Source: Sphingomonas profundi
GTDB taxonomy: Bacteria; Pseudomonadota; Alphaproteobacteria; Sphingomonadales; Sphingomonadaceae
Assembly (NCBI RefSeq): GCF_009739515.1
Contig: NZ_CP046535.1
Coordinates: forward strand, 930,001 to 994,000
Reading direction: 5' to 3'
DNA: 64,000 nt
The notes under the pieces were generated by a model that ran no database searches, was not told the origin of the DNA, and was given only the letters and a program-made list of their open reading frames with translations. Below, one piece after another: positions 40,658 to 49,337 of the stretch. Positions within the stretch are counted from its first letter, which is position 1. The number at the start of each line of letters is the position of its first letter. The position numbers and the translations under genes are program-made.

Positions 40658-41833
40658 TCAGGCCGCGTGCTCGCGCACGCCGGCGATGATGAGCCAGCCG
40701 ATCGCATAGACCAGCAGCAGGCCGAGGATGACGGTGAGGACGATGCGTCCCCGCTCCGGATAGAGCGACTTCACCGGCATGTTCGCATCGACGATGCGGA
40801 CGACGTAGAGCTGCTGCTTCTGCGCCTGCTCACGCGCCTTCTCGAAGCTGGCGGCCGCCGTTTCGTAGCGCTTGGCGGCGAACTCCTGGCGGATGCGCAG
40901 ATCCTCATAGTCGCCGAGATCGGCGGCGATCGCGGTGCCGCCGCCGGCGAGCCGGCCGGACTGCGCGGCCACTTGCGCCTCCAGCGCACGGACGCGGCGC
41001 GAGGTGGCGATATATTGCGGGCTGTCCGGCCGGATCACGCCCGTCATCGCGCTCAGCTGCGCGCGGGCGGCGGAGAGATTCTGGGTGAGGGTGGAGACGA
41101 GCCCGATCTGCGCCTGGCCGGAACCCTGCGGGTCGATGTCGCCGCGGCTCTGGCGGAAGCGGGTGAGCGCCACCTGGCTACGGGCGACGCCCTCCTCCGC
41201 CTCGCGCAGCTGCCGGCGGGCGAGCGCCAGCGCATCGTTGTAGCTGCGCACGTTGAGCGCGTTCACCCGCTGCTCGCCGAGCGCCAGCAGCGTGCGGGCG
41301 ATGTCGTAGCTGTCCTGCGGGCGGAAGGAGCGCACCTCAAGCGTGGTGATCCCGTCGTCGCTGCGATAGCGCACCTTCACCTGCTTGCTGTAGAATTTCA
41401 GCAGCTTCTCAGGCGTCACCGGATCGCCGTGCAGACGGCTGAAGAAATCCGCCTCGGGCCGGCGGAAGCGGCCGACGAGATCCAGCTTCTCCTGCAGCGA
41501 CTGCACGATATCGTGCGAGGTCATGTAGTCGGCGACGCTCATCGCCTCCGTCTGCGACTGGGAGGGGCCGGCGGCGGCGGACAGCACCTGGCCCAGGCCG
41601 GTGCCGGCGACGGGCGTGCTCTCCGCCGCGCGCACCATGAAATGCGCCTCGGACTCATACTGGTCCGACGCGATCAGGTAATAATAGCCGGCTACGAGCA
41701 GGCTGGGCAGGACGACCAGCAGCAGGAACATGCGCTTCTGACGCGCCCAGGCGAGCGCGCGCGCCACCGGCCGCCGCCGCCGTCGCAGCATTTCGCGATC
41801 GGGCGCGGGGGTGATGATACCGTGCATGTTCAT
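40658..41833 (-). CDS. kpsE: capsule polysaccharide export inner-membrane protein (KpsE/Wzz-like)
   Basis: A 391-residue protein with membrane helices near each end (about 35-53 and 366-386) and a long coiled-coil periplasmic middle. The order F-L-L-L-V-V-L-P-S-L-L, then Y-E-S-E-A-H-F-M-V-R is the Wzz/KpsE signature. The C-terminal segment ends P-V-K-S-L-Y-P-E-R-G-R-I before the last helix. It bridges KpsMT to the outer-membrane KpsD channel. Confidence 0.93.
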   Translation of the reverse strand: MNMHGIITPAPDREMLRRRRRPVARALAWARQKRMFLLLVVLPSLLVAGYYYLIASDQYESEAHFMVRAAESTPVAGTGLGQVLSAAAGPSQSQTEAMSVADYMTSHDIVQSLQEKLDLVGRFRRPEADFFSRLHGDPVTPEKLLKFYSKQVKVRYRSDDGITTLEVRSFRPQDSYDIARTLLALGEQRVNALNVRSYNDALALARRQLREAEEGVARSQVALTRFRQSRGDIDPQGSGQAQIGLVSTLTQNLSAARAQLSAMTGVIRPDSPQYIATSRRVRALEAQVAAQSGRLAGGGTAIAADLGDYEDLRIRQEFAAKRYETAAASFEKAREQAQKQQLYVVRIVDANMPVKSLYPERGRIVLTVILGLLLVYAIGWLIIAGVREHAA

Positions 41834-41906
41834 GGCCGGCCTTTCTGGCGCAGGGCGGAATTGACGAGTGGATCGGGATCAAGGTTAACGCGGATGTCGC
41901 CCGCGC

Positions 41907-42722
41907 TCAACTCAGGTGCACCTTGTTGCGCACGATCCGCAGCGAGAGCATGCCGAGCAGCATCAGGATCAGGCACGAGCAGGTGAGATAGGACAGATCG
42001 AAGTATGTCGTGATGCCGGAGCGGAAATAGCCGTAGCGCACCAGCTCGAAGATCTGCGTCATCGGCCACCACCAGAGCCAGTCCTGATAGGGCTTGGGGA
42101 TCCACTTCATCTGATAGAAGGCGCCGGAGATCGGCATCATGATGTAGGTGAACGGATGGACGAAGCGGCCGAGCAGGCGGTTGTCGTGCGTTCCCGCCAC
42201 GATCAGCAGCGAGGCGGAGAAGGAGAACCAGATCATGAAGAAGACGCCGAGCAGCAGGTAGAGCGGCCGTTCCGGCGGCTGGGAGAAGCCGAGCGACGTC
42301 ATCAGCGACATGATGATGACCAGGCAGACGAAGGTGCCGCAGCCCTCCAGCAGCGTGCGGGAGAGCATGATGTCGAAGACGGTGACCATCTTGTGGTACA
42401 GCAGCGGCATGTTCGCTTCCAGCGCGCCCTCGGCGCGGTTGAAGATGCCGCGGAAGATGATGAACACGCAGTAGCCGAGCGTCGCGAAGGGCAGCGCGTT
42501 CATGCCGCCGCTATACTCGGTGGTGTGGCCCGAATGGAGGATGGCGATGGCGCCGGCGAACGTCAGCGGTTCGCCGATCATCCACAGATAGCCGATATTC
42601 TCGCGGCCGTAGCGGGTGTGCAGCTCGCGCATCAGCAGCGCGCCGACGACGTTCGCCTGCACGCGGAGCCCGCGCAGAAAGCCGCCGCGTACCGCGGGCC
42701 CGGGTGCGGGTTGCGTAGCCAT
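41907..42722 (-). CDS. kpsM: capsule polysaccharide ABC exporter permease (KpsM family)
   Basis: A 271-residue inner-membrane permease with about six hydrophobic helices. The cytoplasmic N-terminus holds L-M-R-E-L-H-T-R-Y-G-R-E-N-I-G-Y-L-W, a KpsM/ABC-2 hallmark, followed by P-F-A-T-L-G-Y-C-V-F-I. It moves the lipid-linked capsule chain across the inner membrane with KpsT. The ATG at 42722 is 3 bp after the stop of the glycosyltransferase gene upstream, so the two are one operon. Confidence 0.93.
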   Translation of the reverse strand: MATQPAPGPAVRGGFLRGLRVQANVVGALLMRELHTRYGRENIGYLWMIGEPLTFAGAIAILHSGHTTEYSGGMNALPFATLGYCVFIIFRGIFNRAEGALEANMPLLYHKMVTVFDIMLSRTLLEGCGTFVCLVIIMSLMTSLGFSQPPERPLYLLLGVFFMIWFSFSASLLIVAGTHDNRLLGRFVHPFTYIMMPISGAFYQMKWIPKPYQDWLWWWPMTQIFELVRYGYFRSGITTYFDLSYLTCSCLILMLLGMLSLRIVRNKVHLS

Positions 42723-42725
42723 GCC

Positions 42726-43979
42726 TCAAACCCTCTCGATCAGATCCAGCAGTACGGCGATGTGATCGCCCCAGCGCGGCGCCTGCCAGCGCGCCAGCCG
42801 CCCGACCTGCGCGGCGCGGCGCGGCGACGCGGGGCGGGCATAATCCTCGATCGCCGCGATCCAGGCGCGGCCGTCCAGCGGATCGAGATAGTCGGGCACC
42901 GGGCCGCCGGCCTCGCGCAGCGCCGGCAGATCGCTGCACACCACCGGCACGCCGGCGCCCAGCGCCTCGGTAACGGGCATGCCGAACCCTTCGGCGAAGG
43001 ATGGCAGCAGCAGCGCGCGGGCGCCGGCCAGCAGCGTGGCCATCGCGCGATCGGGCAGGCCGGCATGTTCCTCGACATGGTCGCGCAGCGCCGGGCAGCG
43101 TTCGAGCATGTCGATGATCTGCTCATTCTCCCAGCCGCGGCGGCCGACCAGCACCAGCTTGGGCACCGCCGCCGGGCCGCGATCCTCGACCATGCGGCGC
43201 CAGATGTTCAGCAGCAGCAGGTGGTTCTTGCGCGGCTCGATCGTGCCGACGCAGATGAAATAGGGTTCGGCACCGCGCGCCGGCGCGGGGACGGGCGCTG
43301 GGGCGACCGGATGGGTGCCGAGATGCGCGACGTGGATCAGCGGCTGGTGGCCGCTGCGCTCCAGATGGCGACGCAGCGATGCGCGCGTCGCCTCCGAATT
43401 GGTCACGAGGCCGTCGGCCAGCGCCTCCAGCGTCGCCATGCGGGCCAGGTGCAGCGCGGCGCCGTTCGGCCGGGCGAACTCCGGATATTCGATCGGGATC
43501 AGATCGTGGACGAGGCCGATCAGCTTCGCCCCTTCACGCCGCAGGATGGCCGCGACGCGATCGCGCCGTTCCAGATGGTGCGGCGATCCCTGCACGTAGA
43601 CGCGGGCGCGCCCCCGGCGCGGCGGCGGCACCATGCGCGGCCGCAGCGCCACGCAGGCCCGCACGGCGTCGATCCGCCGGTGCCAGCGGCCGGTGCGGCT
43701 CTCATCGTCCCAGCGCGCCTCCGTCGCGTCCAGGAAGGCGAGCACGGCCCGACGATCCAGCCGGCCGTAGAGGCCGCAGGGGTGCAGCGCGGCGAAGGCC
43801 AGCCGATCGGGGATCGCCGCCAGCAGACCGCGCGCATAGGCCATCTCGACCCGATCGACCCCGGTCGGCGTCGGATGCAGCACGCGCGAGAGGAGGCGCG
43901 AGAGATCGAGGACGACCTCCGGCCCGGCGTCGCCGCGTGCGGCGTCGCCCACGAACATCTCGCCCGGGAGCGGTTTCAT
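42726..43979 (-). CDS. glycosyltransferase family 4 protein
   Basis: A 417-residue GT-B enzyme. P-T-P-T-G-V-D-R-V-E-M-A-Y-A-R opens the acceptor domain. V-G-T-I-E-P-R-K-N-H and the donor motif E-G-F-G-M-P-V-T-E-A-L-G-A-G-V-P-V-V are intact. It is probably a capsule glycosyltransferase; the sugar is not predictable. Its ATG overlaps the KpsS-like gene's stop, so it belongs to the kpsC-kpsS-GT-kpsM-kpsE run. Confidence 0.88.
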   Translation of the reverse strand: MKPLPGEMFVGDAARGDAGPEVVLDLSRLLSRVLHPTPTGVDRVEMAYARGLLAAIPDRLAFAALHPCGLYGRLDRRAVLAFLDATEARWDDESRTGRWHRRIDAVRACVALRPRMVPPPRRGRARVYVQGSPHHLERRDRVAAILRREGAKLIGLVHDLIPIEYPEFARPNGAALHLARMATLEALADGLVTNSEATRASLRRHLERSGHQPLIHVAHLGTHPVAPAPVPAPARGAEPYFICVGTIEPRKNHLLLLNIWRRMVEDRGPAAVPKLVLVGRRGWENEQIIDMLERCPALRDHVEEHAGLPDRAMATLLAGARALLLPSFAEGFGMPVTEALGAGVPVVCSDLPALREAGGPVPDYLDPLDGRAWIAAIEDYARPASPRRAAQVGRLARWQAPRWGDHIAVLLDLIERV

Positions 43980-45268
43980 CCCCGGGCGATCCGCACCGAT
44001 CGCGGCGGGGAGGCCGAGAGATCGACATGTTCGAGTACCCTGTCGTCCTCGCCGCTGCGGCGCGGATCGGCGAGCCGGCGCACGGCGCCCTCGACCAGCA
44101 GCTCCAGCCCCTCCTCGCTGGAGAAGCCGCCGCGGATCAGGCAGCGATCGTAGAGCACGCGGCAGAACGCATCCCAGATCCGCGCCTCCGGCACCGGCCG
44201 CTCCTGCCAGAAGGCGTCGAGCGAGCCCTGGTGGGTGATGCCGGCGATATCGTAGACGGCCTGCCCCAGCACCGCCACGGGCACGCCGCCGCCCAGCGCC
44301 AGGGTGCCGGTGGTGCTGTTGACCGTGACGACGCCCTGCGCGTCGGCGACGATCTTGGCGATATCCCCCTCCTCGATGAAGAGGACGCGATCGGCGACGC
44401 CGTGCTCGGCGGCGCGCACTCGCGCCAGCCGCCGCCAGTTGGTCAGCCCGTTGTCCAGCGGATGCTGCTTAATCACCAGCACCATGTCCCTTGGCGCCGA
44501 TCGGGCGAAGCTCTCGATCACATAGGCCATCGCCACCTTCATGTTGCCGAAGGGCGAGTGGGTGCGGATCTGGTGATCGGAATTGAGCTGGAGCGGCAGC
44601 ACGAAATAGGGCGTGCCGCTGATCCGGGCGAGTATGTCCTCGGTCCGCTCGCGCGCCTTGGTCTGGCCGGAGAGCCGCCGCAGCCAGCCCAGCCCCTCGA
44701 TGATCGGGGAGATCGGCCGGTGCGGACGGTAATAGGGAAAGCTCGCCACCTGGATCACGTTGTTGGTGAAGTAGGCGAGCGCATCGTCCGCCCGCCGCTT
44801 GAAGCTGGAGGCGACCGGCGGGCTCGTCGGCAGCGCCGGCAGGTCGCGCGCGGCGGCCAGATACCAGTCGGGATCGCGCGACAGGGTGGAGTGGCCGTTC
44901 ACCCCGTCCATCTCAAGCGTGACCCAGTCGGGCCGGATATAGCCTTCCTCCAGCACGTGGATGCGCAGCCGGCGCAGCACGGCCAGGCCGTGGGCGGCGC
45001 GGTGCAGCGGGCGGCAATCGCCGAACAGCACCAGATCCGTCACCCGGTGGGAGCGGACGAAGCTGTCGAAGAAATGCGGCCAATCGGCCAGCGGGCCGCG
45101 ATAGTCGGTCGCCGGGCCATTCCATGACCAGCGATCGCCGCCGCAGAAGTTGATCCGGTGCACGACATGGCCGCTGCCCGCAAGGGCGGCGCCCAGCATC
45201 GTGAAGAAAGGTCCGGGAGGGCCTTGCAGGAACAGGAAAGTCTTCCGATTCAATGCCCGGTGCTTCAT
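43976..45268 (-). CDS. kpsS: KpsS-like capsule beta-Kdo transferase
   Basis: A 430-residue protein of the KpsS family, which adds the first beta-Kdo to phosphatidylglycerol in group 2 capsules. F-L-F-L-Q-G-P-P-G-P-F-F starts it. V-L-F-G-D-C-R-P-L-H, L-E-E-G-Y-I-R-P-D-W-V-T and V-N-S-T-T-G-T-L-A-L follow. ATG 45268 is chosen from this start; a much longer same-frame ORF reading into kpsC is an artefact. Its ATG overlaps the kpsC stop. Confidence 0.9.
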   Translation of the reverse strand: MKHRALNRKTFLFLQGPPGPFFTMLGAALAGSGHVVHRINFCGGDRWSWNGPATDYRGPLADWPHFFDSFVRSHRVTDLVLFGDCRPLHRAAHGLAVLRRLRIHVLEEGYIRPDWVTLEMDGVNGHSTLSRDPDWYLAAARDLPALPTSPPVASSFKRRADDALAYFTNNVIQVASFPYYRPHRPISPIIEGLGWLRRLSGQTKARERTEDILARISGTPYFVLPLQLNSDHQIRTHSPFGNMKVAMAYVIESFARSAPRDMVLVIKQHPLDNGLTNWRRLARVRAAEHGVADRVLFIEEGDIAKIVADAQGVVTVNSTTGTLALGGGVPVAVLGQAVYDIAGITHQGSLDAFWQERPVPEARIWDAFCRVLYDRCLIRGGFSSEEGLELLVEGAVRRLADPRRSGEDDRVLEHVDLSASPPRSVRIARG

Positions 45269-46986
45269 GCCAGCCTTCCTATAGGACTGTGAGCGCGCCG
45301 CAACCATCCCTGTAGCCGGCGCGCCCGAATCAGCGCGGTCTCCCGTGGGCGCGCTTGGCTTGCGAGGCGATGAACAAGAGTCTCTGGCGGGCACGGCAGG
45401 CCGGTGACGGGATCCAGGTAGCGCGGATAGAGGATCAGCGCGGCGGCGGTCAGCTGGTCGATCGTCAGCGTGCGGGTGCGGCGCGGCAGCGCCGGGCCGA
45501 GATCGCGGGTCAGGCCCCAGCCGGCGTAGAAGGGGCTGCCGTGAACGGTCACGTCGCGCCCGCGCAGCAGCGCCTCGTAACCCGCCAGCGAGGTGAGCAC
45601 ATGGATGCCGTCCACCGCATCGAGCAGCGCCGCCATCGGCACGTCGCGCACGACGCGATCGGCGAAGCGCAGCGCATCCGCATCGTCGATCCGTCCGGCG
45701 CGGTGGCCGGCATCGACATCCGGGTGCGGCTTGAACAGGATGAACGCGTCCGGCTCCGCCGCGCGGGCGCGGGCGAGCAGATCGCGATTGCCGGCCACGT
45801 CGCCGCCGCCGAGACGCACGGAGAGATCGTCCTCCACCTGCCCGGCGACGAGCACCGTGCGGGCGGCGGGCGAGTCGATGCGGAACGCGCCGCCGCCGCC
45901 CGAATATTTGCTGATGCCCGCGCGCACGATCGTGTCGGCCAGGCGGCGGGCGCGATCGAGCAGCGGCGCGTCGAACGGATGCTCGGCGAGCAGGGTCTCC
46001 AGATCGCTGGGCGCTGAGGGATCGTAGTAGATGCCGCGCGCATCGGCGACGATCGAGAGCGGCGGGTGCAGGTTGCTGCCGAGGCCGACCGAGCGGATGA
46101 AGCCATCCTCCACGCGGCGCAGCGGCACGCCGGCGGCGGCGGCCTCCGCGGCAAGGTCCGCCGGCACGCGCGAGGGCCAGGCGGCGATGGCTCCGCCGGC
46201 GCCCGCAGCGGCGCGCACCGCCCGCTTCGTGCTGCGGGCGAAGCGCAGCGGCGTGCTGCCGTTCCACAGCAGTTGCGCCACCTCCCGCCGCTTCCACACG
46301 GCGATGCCGGCGCCGATCGCGATCGCGCGGTTGGCGTCGATCAGCCGGCGCCAATCGGCAAGACGGGCGATCGCGGCGTGGATGTCGCTTGGCTCGCCGG
46401 TGAAGCAGTCGCGATAGCGCACCGCGCCGAGCAGCGCCGCGCCGGCGACGGCGGCGAGCGATGCCGGGCGCTTGGCCGCAATCCCGGCCGCATCCTCGGT
46501 AAGGCCGTGGCCGGCGAAACGGCCGTCGTCGGTGCAGCGCACGGTGATGCCGGCGATGAGCCCGAGCAGGGCGAGCTCGTCGTCGCCCGGCACCTCGATG
46601 CGGGCGGCGCGATCGAGCAGCGACCACGGATCGAACGCGCCGGCCACCGTCGGGATGCCGGCATCGTGCAGCAGCGCCGCCGCCTTGGCCGACCAGTGCG
46701 CCACCGGCAGCAGCGCGACGATCCCGCGCTCTCCGCCGCGCGCGGCCAGGGCGCGGGCCTGCCGCGCGCCGCCCACGCGCACGGCGGTGCAGCCGGCGGC
46801 GAAATCGGGCGCGACGGCCCAGAAGCTGCCGCCAACGCGCGCGGTGCGAATGGCGTCGAGCATGCCCGCCACGTCGGTGCGATCGTCGATCGGCTGGGGC
46901 GGGCGGGGCGCGCTGATCGCGCCGATCGCCTTGGGCACGCCGGGGAACGGCGGCGTGCGCAGCAGCGGCGGGCACGCGATCCTCAC
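45265..46986 (-). CDS. kpsC: KpsC-like capsule Kdo transferase, shortened
   Basis: A 573-residue protein; E. coli KpsC has about 675 residues with two complete Kdo-transferase modules. The second module is clear here (about 290-510): R-R-V-E-D-G-F-I-R-S-V-G-L-G-S, G-I-Y-Y-D, G-Q-V-E-D-D-L-S-V, F-K-P-H-P-D-V-D-A-G, L-T-S-L-A-G-Y-E-A-L, and P-F-Y-A-G-W-G-L-T. The first 280 residues show no second copy of the E-D-G-F motif, so one module may be missing or highly diverged. First gene of the leftward capsule run. Confidence 0.85.
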   Translation of the reverse strand: MRIACPPLLRTPPFPGVPKAIGAISAPRPPQPIDDRTDVAGMLDAIRTARVGGSFWAVAPDFAAGCTAVRVGGARQARALAARGGERGIVALLPVAHWSAKAAALLHDAGIPTVAGAFDPWSLLDRAARIEVPGDDELALLGLIAGITVRCTDDGRFAGHGLTEDAAGIAAKRPASLAAVAGAALLGAVRYRDCFTGEPSDIHAAIARLADWRRLIDANRAIAIGAGIAVWKRREVAQLLWNGSTPLRFARSTKRAVRAAAGAGGAIAAWPSRVPADLAAEAAAAGVPLRRVEDGFIRSVGLGSNLHPPLSIVADARGIYYDPSAPSDLETLLAEHPFDAPLLDRARRLADTIVRAGISKYSGGGGAFRIDSPAARTVLVAGQVEDDLSVRLGGGDVAGNRDLLARARAAEPDAFILFKPHPDVDAGHRAGRIDDADALRFADRVVRDVPMAALLDAVDGIHVLTSLAGYEALLRGRDVTVHGSPFYAGWGLTRDLGPALPRRTRTLTIDQLTAAALILYPRYLDPVTGLPCPPETLVHRLASQARPRETALIRARRLQGWLRRAHSPIGRLA

Positions 46987-47081
46987 CGCGCGCCGCCGAT
47001 CGCGCCGGGCGCGACAACAGGAGGCGTACTGCCGCGTGAAGACATGAACCGCCTCATGATGCGGCGCAACATAGCCTAGTT

Positions 47082-47098
47082 TCTACCAAAACGGTAGA
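47082..47098. promoter_or_regulatory. short perfect inverted repeat upstream of kpsC
   Basis: TCTACC-AAAAC-GGTAGA lies 96 bp upstream of the kpsC start, in a small AT-richer patch. It could be a repressor site or an mRNA hairpin. Confidence 0.3.
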
Positions 47099-47139
47099 CC
47101 ATTGATGACAGCGCCGTCTCCCCGGCGCGCGGGTGTGGC

Positions 47140-48159
47140 TCAAGAGTCGCAGGGTCGCTTGCGGCCGACGTCGCGCCAGGGCTGGCCCACCATCCGCTCC
47201 AGCACGTCGCGCGCCTGCCACAGCAGCGGCACGCGCCGCTCGGCGATGCCGGGCGCGCCGAGCAGGTCCAGCCCGGTCCACGGCAGGAACGGGTTGCGCC
47301 GGCCATAGGCCCAGATCTCCACGCGGGTGGATGGCCGGGTGGCGCGCTGGCGGGCGTGGAAGCCGAACGTGTCCGCCACCACCAGGGTGTTGGCCGGCGT
47401 GGCGAAGCTTCGCGCGGGCGGCAGGCCCATGCCGGCGAGCGCCGCTTCCGCCACCCGGAACGAGCCGCGCGACGAGAGGCGATCGACACCGTGCGGCGCG
47501 GCCAGGCTCGTCTCCCGCTCGAAGGCCAGCCGGCCCGGCGTCAGGCGGTGCGATCCCGGCACGTAGCGGAAGGGGCCGTCCTCCTCTGCCACGTCGGTCA
47601 GGAACAGCCACGCCTTCACCGTCGGATGGAAGGTATCGGCGTGCAGATCGGTCTGCGGATCGGGCGCGGCATCGTGGCGGCGGGCGAGGATCGTCTGCAC
47701 ATAGGCCAGCGGTTCGGCATCGAAGCTGCCGGCGTAGCGGATCGCCCCGCGCCACAGCGGGTGGCGCAGCAGCGCCCGCGCTTCGGGCACGGCGGCGAGG
47801 AAGGCGGGATCGAGGGCGATGCGGCGGGTAATCGTATCCCCCTGCACCATCTCCCGCGCGGGAGACTGGCGGGCGAACACGGCGTCGCGCAGCGCGGCGA
47901 ACGCGTCGGCCGGCAGGAAGTCGCGCTTCAGGAGGAAGCCGTCGCGATCGAAGGCGGCGCGGTCGGCCGGATCGATCAGGTGCGCCAGCCGCGCCCGCCG
48001 CCGTTCCGCCAGCGCATGCGCCAGCCGCACGCGCGACACGTGCAGCCCGCGCGCGTTCAGCCGGCGGGAGCCGATCAGCGGATTGTCGCGGAAGGATTTC
48101 GCGCCCGTCGCCAGTTGCGCCGCCCACCAGGGCGCCAGAAGATAATGCGCGATCGTCAT
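47140..48159 (-). CDS. phytanoyl-CoA dioxygenase (PhyH) family protein
   Basis: A 339-residue Fe(II)/2-oxoglutarate-type oxygenase. The metal ligands fit the HxD of D-L-H-A-D-T-F (near 200-206) and a C-terminal His in F-G-F-H-A-R-Q-R. Other family marks are D-R-D-G-F-L-L-K-R-D-F-L at the start of the fold, G-P-F-R-Y-V-P-G-S-H and the R-V-E-I-W-A-Y-G strand. It may hydroxylate a lipid or sugar of the surface. Its place between the capsule and the acetylation loci suggests an envelope role, but this is inference. Confidence 0.82.
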   Translation of the reverse strand: MTIAHYLLAPWWAAQLATGAKSFRDNPLIGSRRLNARGLHVSRVRLAHALAERRRARLAHLIDPADRAAFDRDGFLLKRDFLPADAFAALRDAVFARQSPAREMVQGDTITRRIALDPAFLAAVPEARALLRHPLWRGAIRYAGSFDAEPLAYVQTILARRHDAAPDPQTDLHADTFHPTVKAWLFLTDVAEEDGPFRYVPGSHRLTPGRLAFERETSLAAPHGVDRLSSRGSFRVAEAALAGMGLPPARSFATPANTLVVADTFGFHARQRATRPSTRVEIWAYGRRNPFLPWTGLDLLGAPGIAERRVPLLWQARDVLERMVGQPWRDVGRKRPCDS

Positions 48160-48329
48160 TGCTCAGGCACGCCGGCTCCGGCTCGGGATGAGGGCGGCGG
48201 CTAGCAGAATGTGCCGGCCCCGTCGATAACGCCCGCATCCGGCGCACGGCCCGCCGCGTTCGACGCTCGACAGGCGCGGCGGCGCCGCGTTAAGGCCCGC
48301 GCTTTCGGCGGTGGGATGCGACATACCGG

Positions 48330-49337
48330 ATGAGGACGCTGTTGACCGTCGCCGATCGCACGGCGGTGCTGTTCCTGGGCGTGGCGGCGGGCGTGGCGAT
48401 CGGCTACGCCTTCGGCGCGAGCCGGACGGCGCCCGTGCCGCCGGCGATCGCGGTCGCCACCCCCGGCACCGCGCCTCCGCCGCCTTCCACCGGCACGGGC
48501 ACAAGTGCCGCACCCGCGCCGCAGGTCGCGAGCAACGGTCGGCCCGCTCCGCCCGCTGCCCCGGTGCCGCTGCCGGAACAGAGTGCGACGACCTTTCCGC
48601 CGCACCTGATCCGCAGCATCGCCGAGGGACGCAAGGTGCGCGTCGGCGTGTTCGGCGACAGCTATGGCGACGGCATCTGGTCCGCTTTGTACCACCTGCT
48701 CTCCGCCAAGGACGGCTATGAGGTCGCCAAGTTCAGCCAGCAGTCGACCGGCTTCACCCGCTATGCGAGCCTGAACCTGGAGGAGCATGCGCGCGAGCAG
48801 CTTTCCGGCAATCCGGTGGATGTCGCGGTGATCTCGTTCGGCGCCAACGACACGCAGGGCGTGCTTTCCGGCCGCCACGCCGCCGCCCTGCTGAGCCCCG
48901 AGTGGCAGGAGATCATCGGCAGGCGGGTGGACGGGTTCGTCGCCGAGCTGCGTGCGCAGGGCGCGACCGTCTACTGGGTCGGCCTGCCCAAGATGCGCAA
49001 GCCAGAGTTCGACGCCGACATCGCCGGCATGAACGCCTTCTACGAGCGCAAGATGCGCGAGCTGGGCGTGCCGTGGATCGAGACGGCATCGATGACGGTG
49101 GACGAGAACGGCCAGTTCTCCCCCTATCTGGCCGACGGGCCGGACGGCGAGCGCAAGCTGATGCGGGCGAACGACGGCATCCACATGTCCTATGCCGGCT
49201 ATGTCCGCATCACCCGCGGGCTGGTGGCGCGGATCAACGCCTATGTGGCGGCGGCGCGGCGCATGGCGGCCGCCTCCGCCCCCCCGCCGCGCCCGGCGGA
49301 TGCGGCGCCGGCGCCTGCGTCGGGAGCGGCCTCTTGA
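48330..49337 (+). CDS. membrane-anchored SGNH hydrolase (DUF459-type)
   Basis: A 335-residue protein with an N-terminal anchor (about 9-30), an Ala/Pro-rich linker (31-90), and an SGNH esterase domain. The nucleophile Ser is in V-F-G-D-S-Y-G-D-G, an Asn in I-S-F-G-A-N-D-T-Q, and the catalytic Asp/His pair fits A-N-D-G-I-H-M-S-Y-A-G-Y. It matches DUF459-type proteins often found beside MBOAT acyltransferases. It probably moves or removes acyl groups on a surface polymer. Its TGA overlaps the next gene's TTG start. Confidence 0.85.
   Translation: MRTLLTVADRTAVLFLGVAAGVAIGYAFGASRTAPVPPAIAVATPGTAPPPPSTGTGTSAAPAPQVASNGRPAPPAAPVPLPEQSATTFPPHLIRSIAEGRKVRVGVFGDSYGDGIWSALYHLLSAKDGYEVAKFSQQSTGFTRYASLNLEEHAREQLSGNPVDVAVISFGANDTQGVLSGRHAAALLSPEWQEIIGRRVDGFVAELRAQGATVYWVGLPKMRKPEFDADIAGMNAFYERKMRELGVPWIETASMTVDENGQFSPYLADGPDGERKLMRANDGIHMSYAGYVRITRGLVARINAYVAAARRMAAASAPPPRPADAAPAPASGAAS

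Noticed and set aside
43976-47017. A 1013-codon open frame suggesting a KpsC-KpsS fusion
   Set aside because: Upstream of 45268 this frame is the shifted shadow of kpsC and is made of Arg/Ala-rich low-complexity sequence. The real kpsC frame (45265-46986) carries all the family motifs.
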